A stretch of 64,000 bases of DNA from Pseudooceanicola nanhaiensis DSM 18065 (GTDB lineage Bacteria; Pseudomonadota; Alphaproteobacteria; Rhodobacterales; Rhodobacteraceae): positions 558,001 through 622,000 of the forward strand of contig NZ_JHZF01000013.1 in the NCBI RefSeq assembly GCF_000688295.1, written 5' to 3'. The translations under genes and the position numbers were made by a program. The number at the start of each line of letters is the position of its first letter. Position 1 is the stretch's first letter. Below are positions 1 through 9,297 of this stretch, piece after piece. The notes beneath the pieces were generated by a model that saw only the letters and a list, made by a program, of their open reading frames with translations, ran no database searches and was not told the DNA's origin.

Positions 1-1
1 G

Positions 2-196
2 ATGCTCGAGGAAAAGCAGATCAAGGTGCACGAGCGCCATATCGAACCCGGCGAGATGGAGAGCTTCGAGCAGTGCTGGCTGACCGGCACGGCGGCCGAG
101 GTCACCCCGGTCGGCCAGATCGGCGATTACAACTTCGAGGTCGGCGCGCTCGCGAAGGACATGGTCCAGAGCTACGAGAAGCTCGTTCGGGCGTAA
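2..196 (+). CDS. ilvE: Branched-chain amino acid aminotransferase, C-terminal end (partial)
   Basis: This is the last 64 codons of a gene that begins upstream of the window. The tail GTAAEVTPVGQIGDY is the conserved C-terminal signature of class IV PLP-dependent branched-chain aminotransferases, which interconvert Leu, Ile and Val with their 2-oxo acids. The catalytic lysine lies outside the window and cannot be checked. The reading frame ends at TAA and is followed within 50 bases by two strong hairpins, so this is the end of a transcription unit. The identification rests on the short tail only, but that motif is distinctive. Confidence 0.88.
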   Translation: MLEEKQIKVHERHIEPGEMESFEQCWLTGTAAEVTPVGQIGDYNFEVGALAKDMVQSYEKLVRA

Positions 197-203
197 GATC
201 GGG

Positions 204-273
204 GGGTGGGGCGAACCCCACCCTGCGGCACGGACAGGAAACGGCGCGGGACAAGACCGCGCCGTTTTCGTTT
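204..273 (+). terminator. Double-hairpin terminator after ilvE
   Basis: Two perfect hairpins follow the ilvE stop. The first has an 8-bp stem (204-211 with 216-223) closed by a CGAA loop. The second has an 11-bp stem (239-249 with 257-267) with a 7-nt loop, followed by TCGTTT. The second has the form of an intrinsic terminator. It also separates ilvE from the convergent ohr gene. Confidence 0.75.
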
Positions 274-388
274 GAGTGCGCACCTGCCTCTGGTCGGGTC
301 TGTCGGGCAAGCCGGGGCAAGGTCGGTTGTCTGCCCTCTCCACCCCGCACAAGCCGGACAGGCGCCGGCCCGTGGGAGCGTCCTCCGA

Positions 389-817
389 TCACACCACCTC
401 GGTCGTGACCTCGACGTTCCCCTTCACCGCGTTGGAATAGGGGCAGATCTTGTGCCCGGCCTCGGCGATCCGCTCGACCTCGGCCTTGTCCAGCCCGGGC
501 ATCGAGACCTTGAGGTGCACCTTCAGGCCGAAGCCGCCATCCTCGCGCGGCCCGATGCCGACCTCGGCCTCGACCCTGGTGTCCGCGGGCAGTTTCCCGA
601 GGCTCTTGTCCTGGCTCGTGGCGAATTTCATCGCGCCGATGTAGCAGGCGGAATAGCCGGCCGCGAAAAGCTGTTCCGGGTTCGCGCCGTCGCCCTTGCC
701 GCCCATCTCCTTCGGCGGATCGAGCTTGATGGTCAGGTCGCGGTCCGGGATCGAGGCGGCGCCGTCGCGGCCCCCGGTGGCGAAGGCATGGGCGGTGTAG
801 ACGGGGGAAACGGACAT
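389..817 (-). CDS. ohr: Organic hydroperoxide resistance protein (Ohr/OsmC family)
   Basis: This 142-residue protein is a thiol peroxidase that reduces organic and fatty-acid hydroperoxides in the cytoplasm. It has the usual Ohr length. The catalytic set is visible: Arg17, Glu48, the peroxidatic Cys58 in SACYIGA and the resolving Cys125 in the CPYSNA motif. The ATG at 817 gives the standard N terminus (MSVSPVYTAHA); the open frame further upstream runs into the divergent regulator and is not coding. It is divergent from ohrR, and the 111-bp gap holds two matching operator-like sequences, so peroxide-responsive repression by OhrR is expected. Confidence 0.95.
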   Translation of the reverse strand: MSVSPVYTAHAFATGGRDGAASIPDRDLTIKLDPPKEMGGKGDGANPEQLFAAGYSACYIGAMKFATSQDKSLGKLPADTRVEAEVGIGPREDGGFGLKVHLKVSMPGLDKAEVERIAEAGHKICPYSNAVKGNVEVTTEVV

Positions 818-839
818 GGTGGGCTCCTGTATATCGTTG

Positions 840-859
840 GCGATCATATCGTGTGCGAT
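840..859. promoter_or_regulatory. OhrR operator candidate 1
   Basis: The sequence gcgatcatatcgtgtgcgat lies on the ohr side of the ohr/ohrR gap. It matches a second copy at 896-915 at 18 of 20 positions, with a start-to-start distance of 56 bp. Two copies of one AT-centred element between a MarR-type regulator and its divergent target are typical of OhrR sites. Binding is inferred, not shown. Confidence 0.6.
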
Positions 860-895
860 AGAGATAGGGGCGCTCCCCCGCGCTGACAAGAGCTT

Positions 896-915
896 GCGAT
901 CATATCGCGCGCGAT
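896..915. promoter_or_regulatory. OhrR operator candidate 2
   Basis: The sequence gcgatcatatcgcgcgcgat contains a perfect 12-bp palindrome, atcgcgcgcgat at 904-915. It ends 13 bases before the ohrR start codon, so bound protein would block ohrR expression (autoregulation). It is the better palindrome of the two copies. Confidence 0.62.
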
Positions 916-928
916 TTATATCGAGGCG

Positions 929-1375
929 ATGACACAAACGCCCTCTCGACTGCCCGGCACGGGCGACATGCTCTGCTTCGCGCTCTATTCCGCGAACCAC
1001 GCGATGACGCGACTCTACCGGCCGCTTCTCCAGCCGCTCGGGCTGACCTACCCGCAATACCTCGTGCTCGTCGCCCTCTGGTCGGAGGACGAGCGTCGCG
1101 TCGGCGCGCTCGGGGAGGAACTGGGTCTCGACACCAATACGCTGACGCCGCTGCTGAAGCGCATGGCCGAGGCCGGGCTCGTCACCCGCGGCCGGAGCGC
1201 GGCGGACGAGCGCGTGGTGACGGTCAGGCTCACCGACAAGGGCCGCGCGCTGGAGGCCGAGGCGGAGCGGATCACCACCTGCGTGTTCGAGGCGACGGGC
1301 CTCTCGGTCGAGGAGCTTGCGGACCTGCGCGACCGGATCGCACGGCTGAACACCGAGATCGCCGAACATCTCTGA
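929..1375 (+). CDS. ohrR: MarR-family organic peroxide sensor OhrR
   Basis: This 148-residue winged-helix repressor is of the OhrR type. The reactive N-terminal cysteine is present at Cys16 in GDMLCFALY, with partner tyrosines in LTYPQYLVL, and a second cysteine at 118 (ITTCVFE) suggests the two-Cys mechanism, in which oxidation forms an intersubunit disulfide and releases DNA. The recognition helix lies around residues 60-80 (LGLDTNTLTPLLKRMAEAG) and the wing around 88-102. It is transcribed away from ohr across a region with two operator copies. The start lies only a few bases after GAGG at 923-926, so translation initiation and the second operator are close together. Confidence 0.94.
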   Translation: MTQTPSRLPGTGDMLCFALYSANHAMTRLYRPLLQPLGLTYPQYLVLVALWSEDERRVGALGEELGLDTNTLTPLLKRMAEAGLVTRGRSAADERVVTVRLTDKGRALEAEAERITTCVFEATGLSVEELADLRDRIARLNTEIAEHL

Positions 1376-1412
1376 GCGTTGACGACGGCGGTGGGGCAGG
1401 GCAGGAGGGGTC

Positions 1413-2189
1413 ATGCTTTCCTACCAGCACGCCTATCACGCCGGGAACCTCGCCGATGTCCACAAGCACGCGCTTCTGGCGCTGGCGCTGGACTACCTGA
1501 CCGCCAAACCCAAGCCCCTGAGCTACATCGAGACCCATGCGGGGCGTGCGCTCTATGACCTCGGCGGCGCCGAGGCGCTGAAGACGGGCGAGGCGGCGCA
1601 GGGGATCGGGCGGGTCCGCGACTGGTTCGGGGCCGACCATCCCTATGCCCGGGCGCTGGCCGGGGCGCAGGCGCGGGGCGGGCCGCGCGCCTATCCGGGA
1701 TCGCCGCTGATCGCGCAGGGACTGCTCAGACCGGACGACCGGATGCACCTGGCCGAGATGCACCCGCAGGAGGCCGAGGCCCTGCGCGCGGCGCTTCCCG
1801 GGGCGGACATCCGCAAGGCGGACGGGCCGCAGATGGCCCTCTCGCTCTGCCCGCCCGACCCGCGACGGGGGCTGCTGCTGATCGATCCGGCCTATGAGCT
1901 CAAGGGGGAATACGAGGCGATGCCGAAGCTTCTCGCGCAGGTCCATCGGAAGTGGAACGTGGGCGTGCTGATGCTCTGGTACCCGGTGCTGGTGAACCGC
2001 GCGCAGGAGGGGATGGCGCAGGCGCTCGACGCGCTCGGGATCGAGGGTGCGGTCCGGCACGAGGTGCGCTTCCCGCCGGCGCGCGAGGGGCACGGGATGG
2101 TGGGCTCCGGGCTCTACGTGGTGAACGCGCCCTGGGGCTGGGCGGCCGAGGCCGAGGCCCTGGGCGAGAGGTTCGCCGCTCTGCGGTGA
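1413..2189 (+). CDS. rlmJ: 23S rRNA (adenine2030-N6)-methyltransferase RlmJ
   Basis: This 258-residue enzyme methylates A2030 of 23S rRNA using S-adenosylmethionine. The family-typical N terminus MLSYQHAYHAGNLADVHKH contains Tyr4, His6 and Lys18, which correspond to functional residues in E. coli RlmJ. The catalytic N6-adenine methyltransferase motif appears as DPAY at about residues 158-161 (usually DPPY). AGGAGG-like sequence at 1403-1408 precedes the ATG. It lies 37 bases after ohrR in the same direction and may be cotranscribed, although the functions are unrelated. Confidence 0.93.
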   Translation: MLSYQHAYHAGNLADVHKHALLALALDYLTAKPKPLSYIETHAGRALYDLGGAEALKTGEAAQGIGRVRDWFGADHPYARALAGAQARGGPRAYPGSPLIAQGLLRPDDRMHLAEMHPQEAEALRAALPGADIRKADGPQMALSLCPPDPRRGLLLIDPAYELKGEYEAMPKLLAQVHRKWNVGVLMLWYPVLVNRAQEGMAQALDALGIEGAVRHEVRFPPAREGHGMVGSGLYVVNAPWGWAAEAEALGERFAALR

Positions 2190-2276
2190 GCCGCCCCCAG
2201 ACCCCGCCTGCATCTTCGCAGCGGGGCCTTTCGGGCCTGTTCCGCGCAAGGAAAAGTCTCCGACAGACCAGAAAGA

Positions 2277-2300
2277 AAGGGCGGGGAAGCCCCCGCCCTT
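2277..2300 (-). terminator. Terminator hairpin shared by rlmJ and the ABC importer operon
   Basis: A perfect 10-bp stem (2277-2286 with 2291-2300) has a 4-nt loop. Read on the minus strand it is followed by TCTTTC, so it suits the end of the minus-strand permease operon that stops at 2325. It can also stop transcription from rlmJ on the plus strand. Confidence 0.7.
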
Positions 2301-2324
2301 GTCTGCCGTCCCGTGGCCGTCACC

Positions 2325-3176
2325 TCACCCCGGCGACATGCCCCGGAGCCGCTCGGACCGCCGCCGCAACAGCTCCACCACCGTGAGAAGGCAGATCGAG
2401 ATCCCGACCAGCATCGTCGCCACGGCGAGGATCGTCGGCGAGATCTGCTCGCGCAGGCCGATGAACATCTGCCAGGGCAGGGTCTTCTGCCCGGCCGAGC
2501 CGACGAAGAGCACCACGACCACCTCGTCGAAGGAGGTGATGAAGGCGAAGAGCGCGCCCGAGATGACGCCCGGAAGGATCAGCGGCATCTGCACCCGGAA
2601 GAAGGTCGTCACCGGGTTCGCGCCCATGTTCGCCGCCGCCCGCGTCAGCGAGCGGTCGAACCCCACGAGCGTCGCCGTCACCGTGATGATGACGAAGGGG
2701 ATCCCCAGGGCGGCATGAGCCAGCACCACGCCGAGATAGGTCCCCTGCAACCCGATCCGGGAATAGAAGAAGTACATCCCGGCGGCCGAGATGATCAGCG
2801 GCACGATCATCGGCGAGATCAGGACCGCCATGATCGCGCGCCGGAACGGCACGTGCTCGGACGACAGCCCGATCGCGGCCAGCGTCCCGAAGCTCACCGC
2901 CAGAAGGGTCGCCATCGGCGCGATCTTCAGCGAGTTCCACATCGCCTGCTGCCAGTCCGAGGTGTTGAAGAAGTCCTCGTAATGCTTGGTCGAATAGCCC
3001 TCGGGCGAGAGCGACAGCATCTCCGGCGTGAAGGTGAAGAAGTTCTCGGCGTTGAAGCTGAGCGGGATGATCACCAGGATCGGCGCGATCAGGAAGAAGA
3101 AGATCAGCGCGCAGATGCCGCGGAAGGTATAGTACCAGATCACCTGCGGCGTGCTTGCATAGGTTGGAAGTGCCAT
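2325..3176 (-). CDS. ABC transporter permease, spermidine/putrescine type (PotC-like)
   Basis: This 283-residue inner-membrane permease has about six transmembrane segments. The binding-protein-dependent transport signature (EAA loop) is LTRAAANMGANPVTTFF at about residues 177-193, followed by PLILPGVISGALFAFITSFDE, a run typical of PotC/PotI and YdcV permeases. It is the last gene of a five-gene minus-strand operon that starts at 7585, and begins only 5 bases after the partner permease stops. It pairs with the larger permease at 3182-4867. The polyamine-type family is clear; the actual solute is not determined. Confidence 0.9.
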   Translation of the reverse strand: MALPTYASTPQVIWYYTFRGICALIFFFLIAPILVIIPLSFNAENFFTFTPEMLSLSPEGYSTKHYEDFFNTSDWQQAMWNSLKIAPMATLLAVSFGTLAAIGLSSEHVPFRRAIMAVLISPMIVPLIISAAGMYFFYSRIGLQGTYLGVVLAHAALGIPFVIITVTATLVGFDRSLTRAAANMGANPVTTFFRVQMPLILPGVISGALFAFITSFDEVVVVLFVGSAGQKTLPWQMFIGLREQISPTILAVATMLVGISICLLTVVELLRRRSERLRGMSPG

Positions 3177-3181
3177 GTGCG

Positions 3182-4867
3182 TTACCCCAGCTTCACGTTG
3201 TCGATGCCCACGATCCGGTCATAGGCCCAGTAGAGGATCAGGACCGCCGCCAGCAGGATCGAGCCGAGCGCGGCCGCCAGCCCCCAGTTGAGCGAGGACG
3301 AGATGTGATAGGCGATCCGGTTCGAGATGAACGTCCCGGTGGTGCCGCCGACGATCTCGGGCGTGATGTAATAGCCGATGGCGAGGATGAAGACGAGGAT
3401 CGACCCCGCGCCGATCCCCGGCACCGATTGCGGGAAGTAGACCCGCCAGAAGGCCGTCCAGTCGTTCGCGCCCAGCGACTTGGCCGCGCGGAGGTAGGTG
3501 GGCGGGATCGTCGCCATGACCGAGTAGAGCGGCAGGATCATGAAGGGCAGCAGGATGTGGGTCATCGCGACGATGGTGCCGAACTGGTTGTTGATCATGA
3601 TCAATCGGTTGGCATCGTCGACCAGCCCTATCCAGACCAGGATGTCGTTGATCACCCCCTGCTGCTGCAGCATCACCTTCCAGGCCGAGGTCCGCACCAG
3701 AAGCGAGGTCCAGAACGGAAGCAGGACGAGGATCATCAGCAGGTTCGCCGTCCGCATCGGCAGGTTGGCGAGTATCCAGGCCACCGGATAGCCCAGCAGG
3801 ATGCAGGAGATGGTGATCGTCATCGACATGAAGATCGTGCGCTTGAAGAGGATCCCGTAGATCTGTTCGTTCTCGGGCCGCGCCTCGATCCCGTCCGGGG
3901 TGAGCTGGGCGTCGACCGAGTTCAGGAAATAGCCCGGCGTGTATTCGGGCGCGTAGGTCTGGATCGTGCTCCAGACCGCGGTGCTGCCCCAGTCCTTGTC
4001 CGACTCGACGAAGTTCTCCTGCATCGAGACGGTCTCGAAGCCCGGCGCCGCCTCGGCCGCGGCGGTGACCAGCGCGGATTCGGGTCCGGAATAGGCGAAG
4101 CCGTCGCGCATGAGGTCCCAGTAGAGCGCGGTGTAGACCAGCGTCCAGGGCGTCTCCTCCAGCGGGTTGTCCTCGTCCTCGGTCTGGGTGAATTCGGCGA
4201 AGGCGGAGTAGACCTCGGCGGTGGTGGGCAGCGCGGTCTCGACCCCGTCGCGCAGGACGAAATCGGGGCCCGGCGCCTCGGCGCCCTCGGCTTCGGCGAT
4301 CCAGTCGGGATCGCCCAGGATGCGGGCCCAGGTCATCGGGTCTTCCCAGGCTGCGTCCAGGTCGTTGAACTGGTCCTCGTAGAGCTCGCCGAAATCGTCC
4401 ACGTCCCGCCCGGTGCGGCGGAAGAGCGACGAGACCCCGGTCTGCTCATAGTTCAGACGGGTGCCGAGTCGCGTGTGCTCCTTCTTTTCCGCGGCGATGA
4501 ACATGTCCACGTAAAGCGCCCGGAACGTGCCCTCGGACGGCAGGTCGCCGGTGGTGTGGTCCCAGTCCTCGAGGGAGTCGACCGTCCGCGGCAGCGTTTC
4601 CGAGACGATCTGGTTCTCGACCGAGCGGAACAGCATGTCGGCGATCGGGGCGATGAAGGCGACGAGGATGAAGATCAGCAGCGGGGCGATCAGCATCAGC
4701 GCCCGCATCTTCTGCCGCCGCAGCGCCCGGTTGAGGCTTTTCTTCAGCGGCGTGCCGTCGGCGGCGAGCATCGGGCCGGAGGCGGCCTCGGCCCGGTCGG
4801 CATCGCGCAGCGCATTGTCGGGGGTGGCGCCGGTGAACTGGTCGGGTCCGGTGGTACGGTCGGTCAT
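3182..4867 (-). CDS. ABC transporter permease with large periplasmic insertion (PotB-like)
   Basis: This 561-residue permease is about twice the usual length. A cytoplasmic N terminus (1-53) and the first membrane helix (about 57-80) are followed by roughly 260 hydrophilic, acidic residues (about 81-340) before the remaining helices. The permease core (341-561) is of PotB/PotH type, with LPFWTSLLVRTSAW near 383 and the EAA loop AAKSLGANDWTAFWRVYFP near 461-479. With TM1 crossing outward, the insertion should face the periplasm, where the binding protein docks. The start ATG directly abuts the TGA of the DUF1330 gene, which indicates translational coupling. What the insertion does is unknown. 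Confidence 0.88.
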   Translation of the reverse strand: MTDRTTGPDQFTGATPDNALRDADRAEAASGPMLAADGTPLKKSLNRALRRQKMRALMLIAPLLIFILVAFIAPIADMLFRSVENQIVSETLPRTVDSLEDWDHTTGDLPSEGTFRALYVDMFIAAEKKEHTRLGTRLNYEQTGVSSLFRRTGRDVDDFGELYEDQFNDLDAAWEDPMTWARILGDPDWIAEAEGAEAPGPDFVLRDGVETALPTTAEVYSAFAEFTQTEDEDNPLEETPWTLVYTALYWDLMRDGFAYSGPESALVTAAAEAAPGFETVSMQENFVESDKDWGSTAVWSTIQTYAPEYTPGYFLNSVDAQLTPDGIEARPENEQIYGILFKRTIFMSMTITISCILLGYPVAWILANLPMRTANLLMILVLLPFWTSLLVRTSAWKVMLQQQGVINDILVWIGLVDDANRLIMINNQFGTIVAMTHILLPFMILPLYSVMATIPPTYLRAAKSLGANDWTAFWRVYFPQSVPGIGAGSILVFILAIGYYITPEIVGGTTGTFISNRIAYHISSSLNWGLAAALGSILLAAVLILYWAYDRIVGIDNVKLG

Positions 4868-5155
4868 TCAGGCGCCCTCCACGACGATGATGGTGCTGGT
4901 GGCGGAACGGCGACGGATCTCGGCGACTTCCTGGTAGCCGGGATCGTGATAGGCGTTCAACGCCGATTGGTAATCGGGGAATTCGATGACGACGTGGCGG
5001 TTCTCGGCCGTGCCCTCGGTGGTCTCGGACTGTCCGCCGCGGACGATGAACCGTCCGCCCAGCTTCTCGAGGATCGGCGTGTCGAGCCGGATGTACTCCT
5101 TGTACGCCTCCGGATCGTTCACCGTGATGTGGCCGATGATATAGCCCTTGGGCAT
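4868..5155 (-). CDS. DUF1330 domain protein
   Basis: This 95-residue protein is a single DUF1330 (ferredoxin-like, dimeric alpha/beta barrel) domain: YIIGHITVNDPEAYKEYI at the start, FPDYQSALNAYHDPGYQEVAEIR in the middle and STIIVVEG at the end. Its biochemical role is not established; small proteins of this fold often bind or modify small ligands. It has no signal peptide and is probably cytoplasmic. It is placed between the binding protein and the first permease of an ABC importer, with its stop codon abutting the permease start, so it is probably made together with the transporter. Confidence 0.88.
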   Translation of the reverse strand: MPKGYIIGHITVNDPEAYKEYIRLDTPILEKLGGRFIVRGGQSETTEGTAENRHVVIEFPDYQSALNAYHDPGYQEVAEIRRRSATSTIIVVEGA

Positions 5156-5210
5156 GGTGTGTCCCTGTCGGTTATACGTGGCGGTCGTGCGCCGCCTTCC
5201 GGTCCGATGC

Positions 5211-5264
5211 CCCGGAGCGCCGTGACGCTCCGGGAAACCGATGGGCGGGCCCGCGGGGCCCGCC
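5211..5264 (-). terminator. Tandem hairpins downstream of the binding-protein gene
   Basis: Two perfect 9-bp hairpins lie between the binding protein and DUF1330 genes: 5211-5219 with 5226-5234 (6-nt loop) and 5244-5252 with 5256-5264 (3-nt loop). Neither is followed by a T tract on the minus strand. The position is typical of hairpins that protect the upstream message and partly reduce read-through, keeping binding-protein levels above permease levels. Confidence 0.55.
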
Positions 5265-5277
5265 GTCCCTTCCGGGA

Positions 5278-6372
5278 TTACTGCGCGAGCCAGGACTGGA
5301 ACTTCGCGTCGATGTCGTCGCGATAGTCGGCCCAGAACTCGTAGTTGTAGAGGAAGGTGTTGCCAGCGTTCGCCGGGTCGGTCGGCATGTGCTGCTTCAT
5401 CTCTTCCGGAACCGCCGGTGCCGAGGAGGCACGTGCCGGGCCGTAGGAGATGTACTTCGCCTGGTCGGCCAGACGCTGGGTGTCGGTGGCGAAGCGGACG
5501 AAGTCCTTCACGCGCGCCAGACGGTCTTCCGGCAGACCTTCGGGGATGATCCAGCCGTCGAGGTCGAAGACCTGCGCGTCCCACATCATCGCGACCGGCT
5601 GGTCCTGCTCCTCGATCACCGAGTAGAGGCGGCCGTTGTAGGTGGAGCCCATGAAGACCTCGCCGTCAGCCAGCAGCTGCGGGGTGTCCGCACCGGCCGA
5701 CCACCAGATCACGTCGTCCTTGATCGTGTCGAGCTTGGCGAGCGCCTGCTCCTGGCCTTCCGGCGTGGCGAGCACGTCATAGACCTCGTCCTTCGCGACG
5801 CCGTCGCAGAGCAGGGCCCATTCCATGTTGTTGATCGGACGCTTCTCGAGCGCGCGCTTGCCCGGGTAGGTCTCGGTGTCGAACACGTCGCAGATTTCCG
5901 ACGGCGCATCGACGCCCTCGGGCACCATGTCGGTGCGGTAGCCGAAGGTGGTCGAATAGACGATCTGCGGGATGTAGCAATCGCTCACCAGCATTTCGCC
6001 GAAATCGTCCTCGGCCTTGGAACCGTCGTCACCGTCGGCCAGCATCTCGTTGAAGTCGATCTCCATCGCGAGACCTTCGTCGCAGAGACGGATGGCGTCG
6101 GCGGCCACGACGTCCACGAGATCCCAGGTGATGTTGCCGGCCTCGTTCATCGCGCGCAGCTTGGCCACGGCTTCGTTCGAGCTTTCGTCCCAGGTGACCG
6201 TCACGTCCGGATTGGCCTCGAGGTAGGGCTCGACATAGGCTTTCTGCTGGCTGTTCTGGTAGGCGCCGCCCCAGGACACGAGCGTCATCTCGTTCGCCAT
6301 GTCCTGTGCGGTCACCGCACCGGCACCGGCGACGATCGCTGCGCTGGCCAGAAGGGTTGTGGTCAGTTTCAT
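5278..6372 (-). CDS. Periplasmic solute-binding protein, spermidine/putrescine type
   Basis: This 364-residue protein begins with a clear signal peptide (about residues 1-22, ending AVTAQ) and is the extracytoplasmic receptor of the importer. The mature start, MTLVSWGGAYQNSQQKAYVEPY, and WDLVDVVAADAIRLCDEGL are typical of PotD/PotF-related family 1 proteins. Four cysteines in the mature part may form disulfides. GGGAGA sits 5-6 bases before the ATG. The gene follows the ATPase by 112 bases. It differs clearly from the PotF-like protein at 20132, so the two importers probably have different ligands. Confidence 0.9.
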   Translation of the reverse strand: MKLTTTLLASAAIVAGAGAVTAQDMANEMTLVSWGGAYQNSQQKAYVEPYLEANPDVTVTWDESSNEAVAKLRAMNEAGNITWDLVDVVAADAIRLCDEGLAMEIDFNEMLADGDDGSKAEDDFGEMLVSDCYIPQIVYSTTFGYRTDMVPEGVDAPSEICDVFDTETYPGKRALEKRPINNMEWALLCDGVAKDEVYDVLATPEGQEQALAKLDTIKDDVIWWSAGADTPQLLADGEVFMGSTYNGRLYSVIEEQDQPVAMMWDAQVFDLDGWIIPEGLPEDRLARVKDFVRFATDTQRLADQAKYISYGPARASSAPAVPEEMKQHMPTDPANAGNTFLYNYEFWADYRDDIDAKFQSWLAQ

Positions 6373-6452
6373 ACTGTTCTCCCTAGGTTTTCACCCGTTT
6401 TTGGGTTCTTTCGGCCCCGCGCCACGGGTTGGACGTGCAGGGCGTCGGGCTC

Positions 6453-6472
6453 TCGCGCCGGGAACGGCGCGA
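6453..6472 (-). promoter_or_regulatory. Hairpin in the ATPase to binding-protein gap
   Basis: A perfect 8-bp stem (6453-6460 with 6465-6472) closed by a 4-nt loop lies in the leader of the binding-protein gene, just after the ATPase stop. It may be an attenuator or processing site that gives the binding protein a stable separate message. No T tract follows it. Confidence 0.4.
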
Positions 6473-6484
6473 AGATCGGGCCCG

Positions 6485-7580
<1,096 letters not shown>

Positions 7581-7585
<5 letters not shown>

Positions 7586-7592
7586 TATTGGC
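7581..7592. promoter_or_regulatory. Perfect palindrome over the ATPase start codon
   Basis: The 12-bp perfect palindrome gccaatattggc covers the TTG start codon of the importer ATPase and lies next to its ribosome-binding site. It could be an operator or an RNA hairpin that limits initiation. A single 12-bp palindrome is weak evidence on its own. Confidence 0.35.
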
Positions 7593-7638
7593 TCCCCGTT
7601 GTCCGTTCGTGCGGATTTTTCCGCTTTTATTTCCTGAC

Positions 7639-7667
7639 ATTAAAACGGCTCGACCCGAGGGTTTCAA
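7639..7667 (-). promoter_or_regulatory. Promoter of the polyamine-type importer operon
   Basis: On the minus strand TTGAAA (7667-7662) and TTTAAT (7644-7639) are separated by 17 bases, a near-consensus sigma-70 arrangement. The predicted transcript starts near 7632, giving a leader of about 45 bases. That leader contains a small hairpin, GCGGA/TCCGC at 7611-7624, just before the ribosome-binding site. Confidence 0.6.
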
Positions 7668-7760
7668 CCGTTTCACGGCGATTCGGCCCCCGAAAGCGAC
7701 CCGGCCGCACTATGTTTGGCCGTCAGCTAGCCCGGTTTGCGGGCATGTCCTCCCTTTTCT

Positions 7761-7790
7761 CGCCGCCGCCCGGTCGCCCCGGCGGCGGCG
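7761..7790 (-). terminator. Hairpin after the aminotransferase gene
   Basis: A perfect 10-bp stem (7761-7770 with 7781-7790) lies 20 bases past the stop of the class III aminotransferase. No T tract follows on the minus strand, so it may be a Rho-assisted or weak terminator separating the ectoine island from the importer operon. Confidence 0.4.
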
Positions 7791-7810
7791 AATCGTGTGT
7801 GTTTCCCAGC

Positions 7811-9181
7811 TTACCCCAGGACTGCCGCCACGGCCTTGGCCGTTTTTCCGGCGATCTCGTCGGCCTCGGCCTCGGTCAGGCAGAAGGGCGGCGCGAAGCC
7901 CAGGATGTCGCCCTGCGGCATCGCCCGCGCGATGACCCCGTCCCTGAGAAGCTCGGCCGACACCCTGGCGCCGATGGTCTTCGAGGGATCGAAGAAGGTG
8001 CCCTTGCCGGGGTCCTCCATGAACTCGACCGCCGCGATCATCCCCTCGCCGCGCACCTCGCCGACATGGGCATGGCCGCCGACCGCGTCCTTCAGCGCCG
8101 CGTTCAGATAGGCGCCGGTGGTCCCGGCCGCCTGCACGAGGTTCAGCGCGTCGATCAGCTTCAGGTTCGCGATCCCCGCGGCCGCCCCGATCGGATGTGC
8201 GGAATAGGTCCAGCCGTGGCCGATCGGCCCGTTCTCGTCGGTGCCCTGCTCCAGCACCTTCCACATCTTCTCGCCCACGATGGAGCCCGAGAGCGGCGCA
8301 TAGGCCGAGGTCAGCCCCTTCGCGATGGTGATCAGGTCCGGCCGCATCCCGTAATGGTCGCTACCGAACATCGAACCGAGCCGCCCGAAGCCCGTCACCA
8401 CCTCGTCCGCGATCAGCAGGATGTCGTGCCGGTCCAGCACCTCCTGGATCGCCGGCCAGTAGCCCGCGGGCGGCGGGACGATCCCGCCGGTTCCCATCAG
8501 CGGCTCGCCGATGAAGGCCGCGATCGTGTCGGCGCCTTCGGCCTCGATCATCGCCTCCAGCTCGCTCACGCAATAGGCGACGAAGGCCGCCTCGCTCATC
8601 GACTGGTCGGGGCGCCGCAGGTAATAGGGCGCCGCCGTGTGCAGGATCGGCGAAAGCGGCAGGTCGAACTTGTTGTGGAAGGTCGCGAGCCCGGTCAGCG
8701 AGCCGGTCATCAGCCCCGAGCCGTGATACCCCCGCCAGCGCGAGATGATCTTCTTCTTCTCCGGGCGCCCGAGGATGTTGTTGTAATACCAGACGAGCTT
8801 GATGTTGGTTTCGTTCGCATCCGAACCGCCGAGCCCGAAATACACCTTGCTCATCCCCGCGGGCGCCCGGTCCAGCACCATCTTCGCCAGCGTGATCGAG
8901 GCCTCGGTCCCATGCCCGACATAGGCGTGGTAATAGGCCAGCTCCTTCGCCTGCTCGGCGATCGCCTCGGCGATCTCGGGCCGCCCGTAGCCCACGTTCA
9001 CGCAATAGAGCCCCGCGAAGGCATCGAGCAGCCGGGTGCCGTCCCGGTCGGTGATGTGGCAGCCCTTCGCCGTCTTGATCACCGGCTGCGGCGCCTCGCC
9101 CCGTGCGAATTGGCCCAGATGTGTCGAGGGATGGAAGAAATTCTCCCGGTCCCATTGTTCGAGCTGATCGTTCCTCAACAT
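7811..9181 (-). CDS. Class III aminotransferase of the ectoine island
   Basis: This 456-residue PLP-dependent omega-aminotransferase moves an amino group from a diamine or omega-amino acid to a 2-oxo acid. The cofactor-binding Asp259 ([13 protein letters not shown]) and Schiff-base Lys288 ([11 protein letters not shown]) are present, as is the phosphate-binding GGSDANE near 118-124. It is the last gene of the minus-strand run eutB-eutC-Lrp-dehydrogenase-aminotransferase. This corresponds to the atf gene that ends the ectoine cluster of Ruegeria pomeroyi, and functionally to DoeD, the diaminobutyrate transaminase. A paralogue sits at 18597-19991. Substrate assignment is from context; the family is certain. 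Confidence 0.88.
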   Translation of the reverse strand: MLRNDQLEQWDRENFFHPSTHLGQFARGEAPQPVIKTAKGCHITDRDGTRLLDAFAGLYCVNVGYGRPEIAEAIAEQAKELAYYHAYVGHGTEASITLAKMVLDRAPAGMSKVYFGLGGSDANETNIKLVWYYNNILGRPEKKKIISRWRGYHGSGLMTGSLTGLATFHNKFDLPLSPILHTAAPYYLRRPDQSMSEAAFVAYCVSELEAMIEAEGADTIAAFIGEPLMGTGGIVPPPAGYWPAIQEVLDRHDILLIADEVVTGFGRLGSMFGSDHYGMRPDLITIAKGLTSAYAPLSGSIVGEKMWKVLEQGTDENGPIGHGWTYSAHPIGAAAGIANLKLIDALNLVQAAGTTGAYLNAALKDAVGGHAHVGEVRGEGMIAAVEFMEDPGKGTFFDPSKTIGARVSAELLRDGVIARAMPQGDILGFAPPFCLTEAEADEIAGKTAKAVAAVLG

Positions 9182-9297
9182 GCCGTTTCCTTTCCACGTC
9201 GGGGCCGATGCCGGACCCCCATCTTCATCTTTCCGAAAATACTCCCGCCGGAGGCTCCCTCACGCAGCACGGGCGCAGGGGCCGGGCGGGAGGCGCC

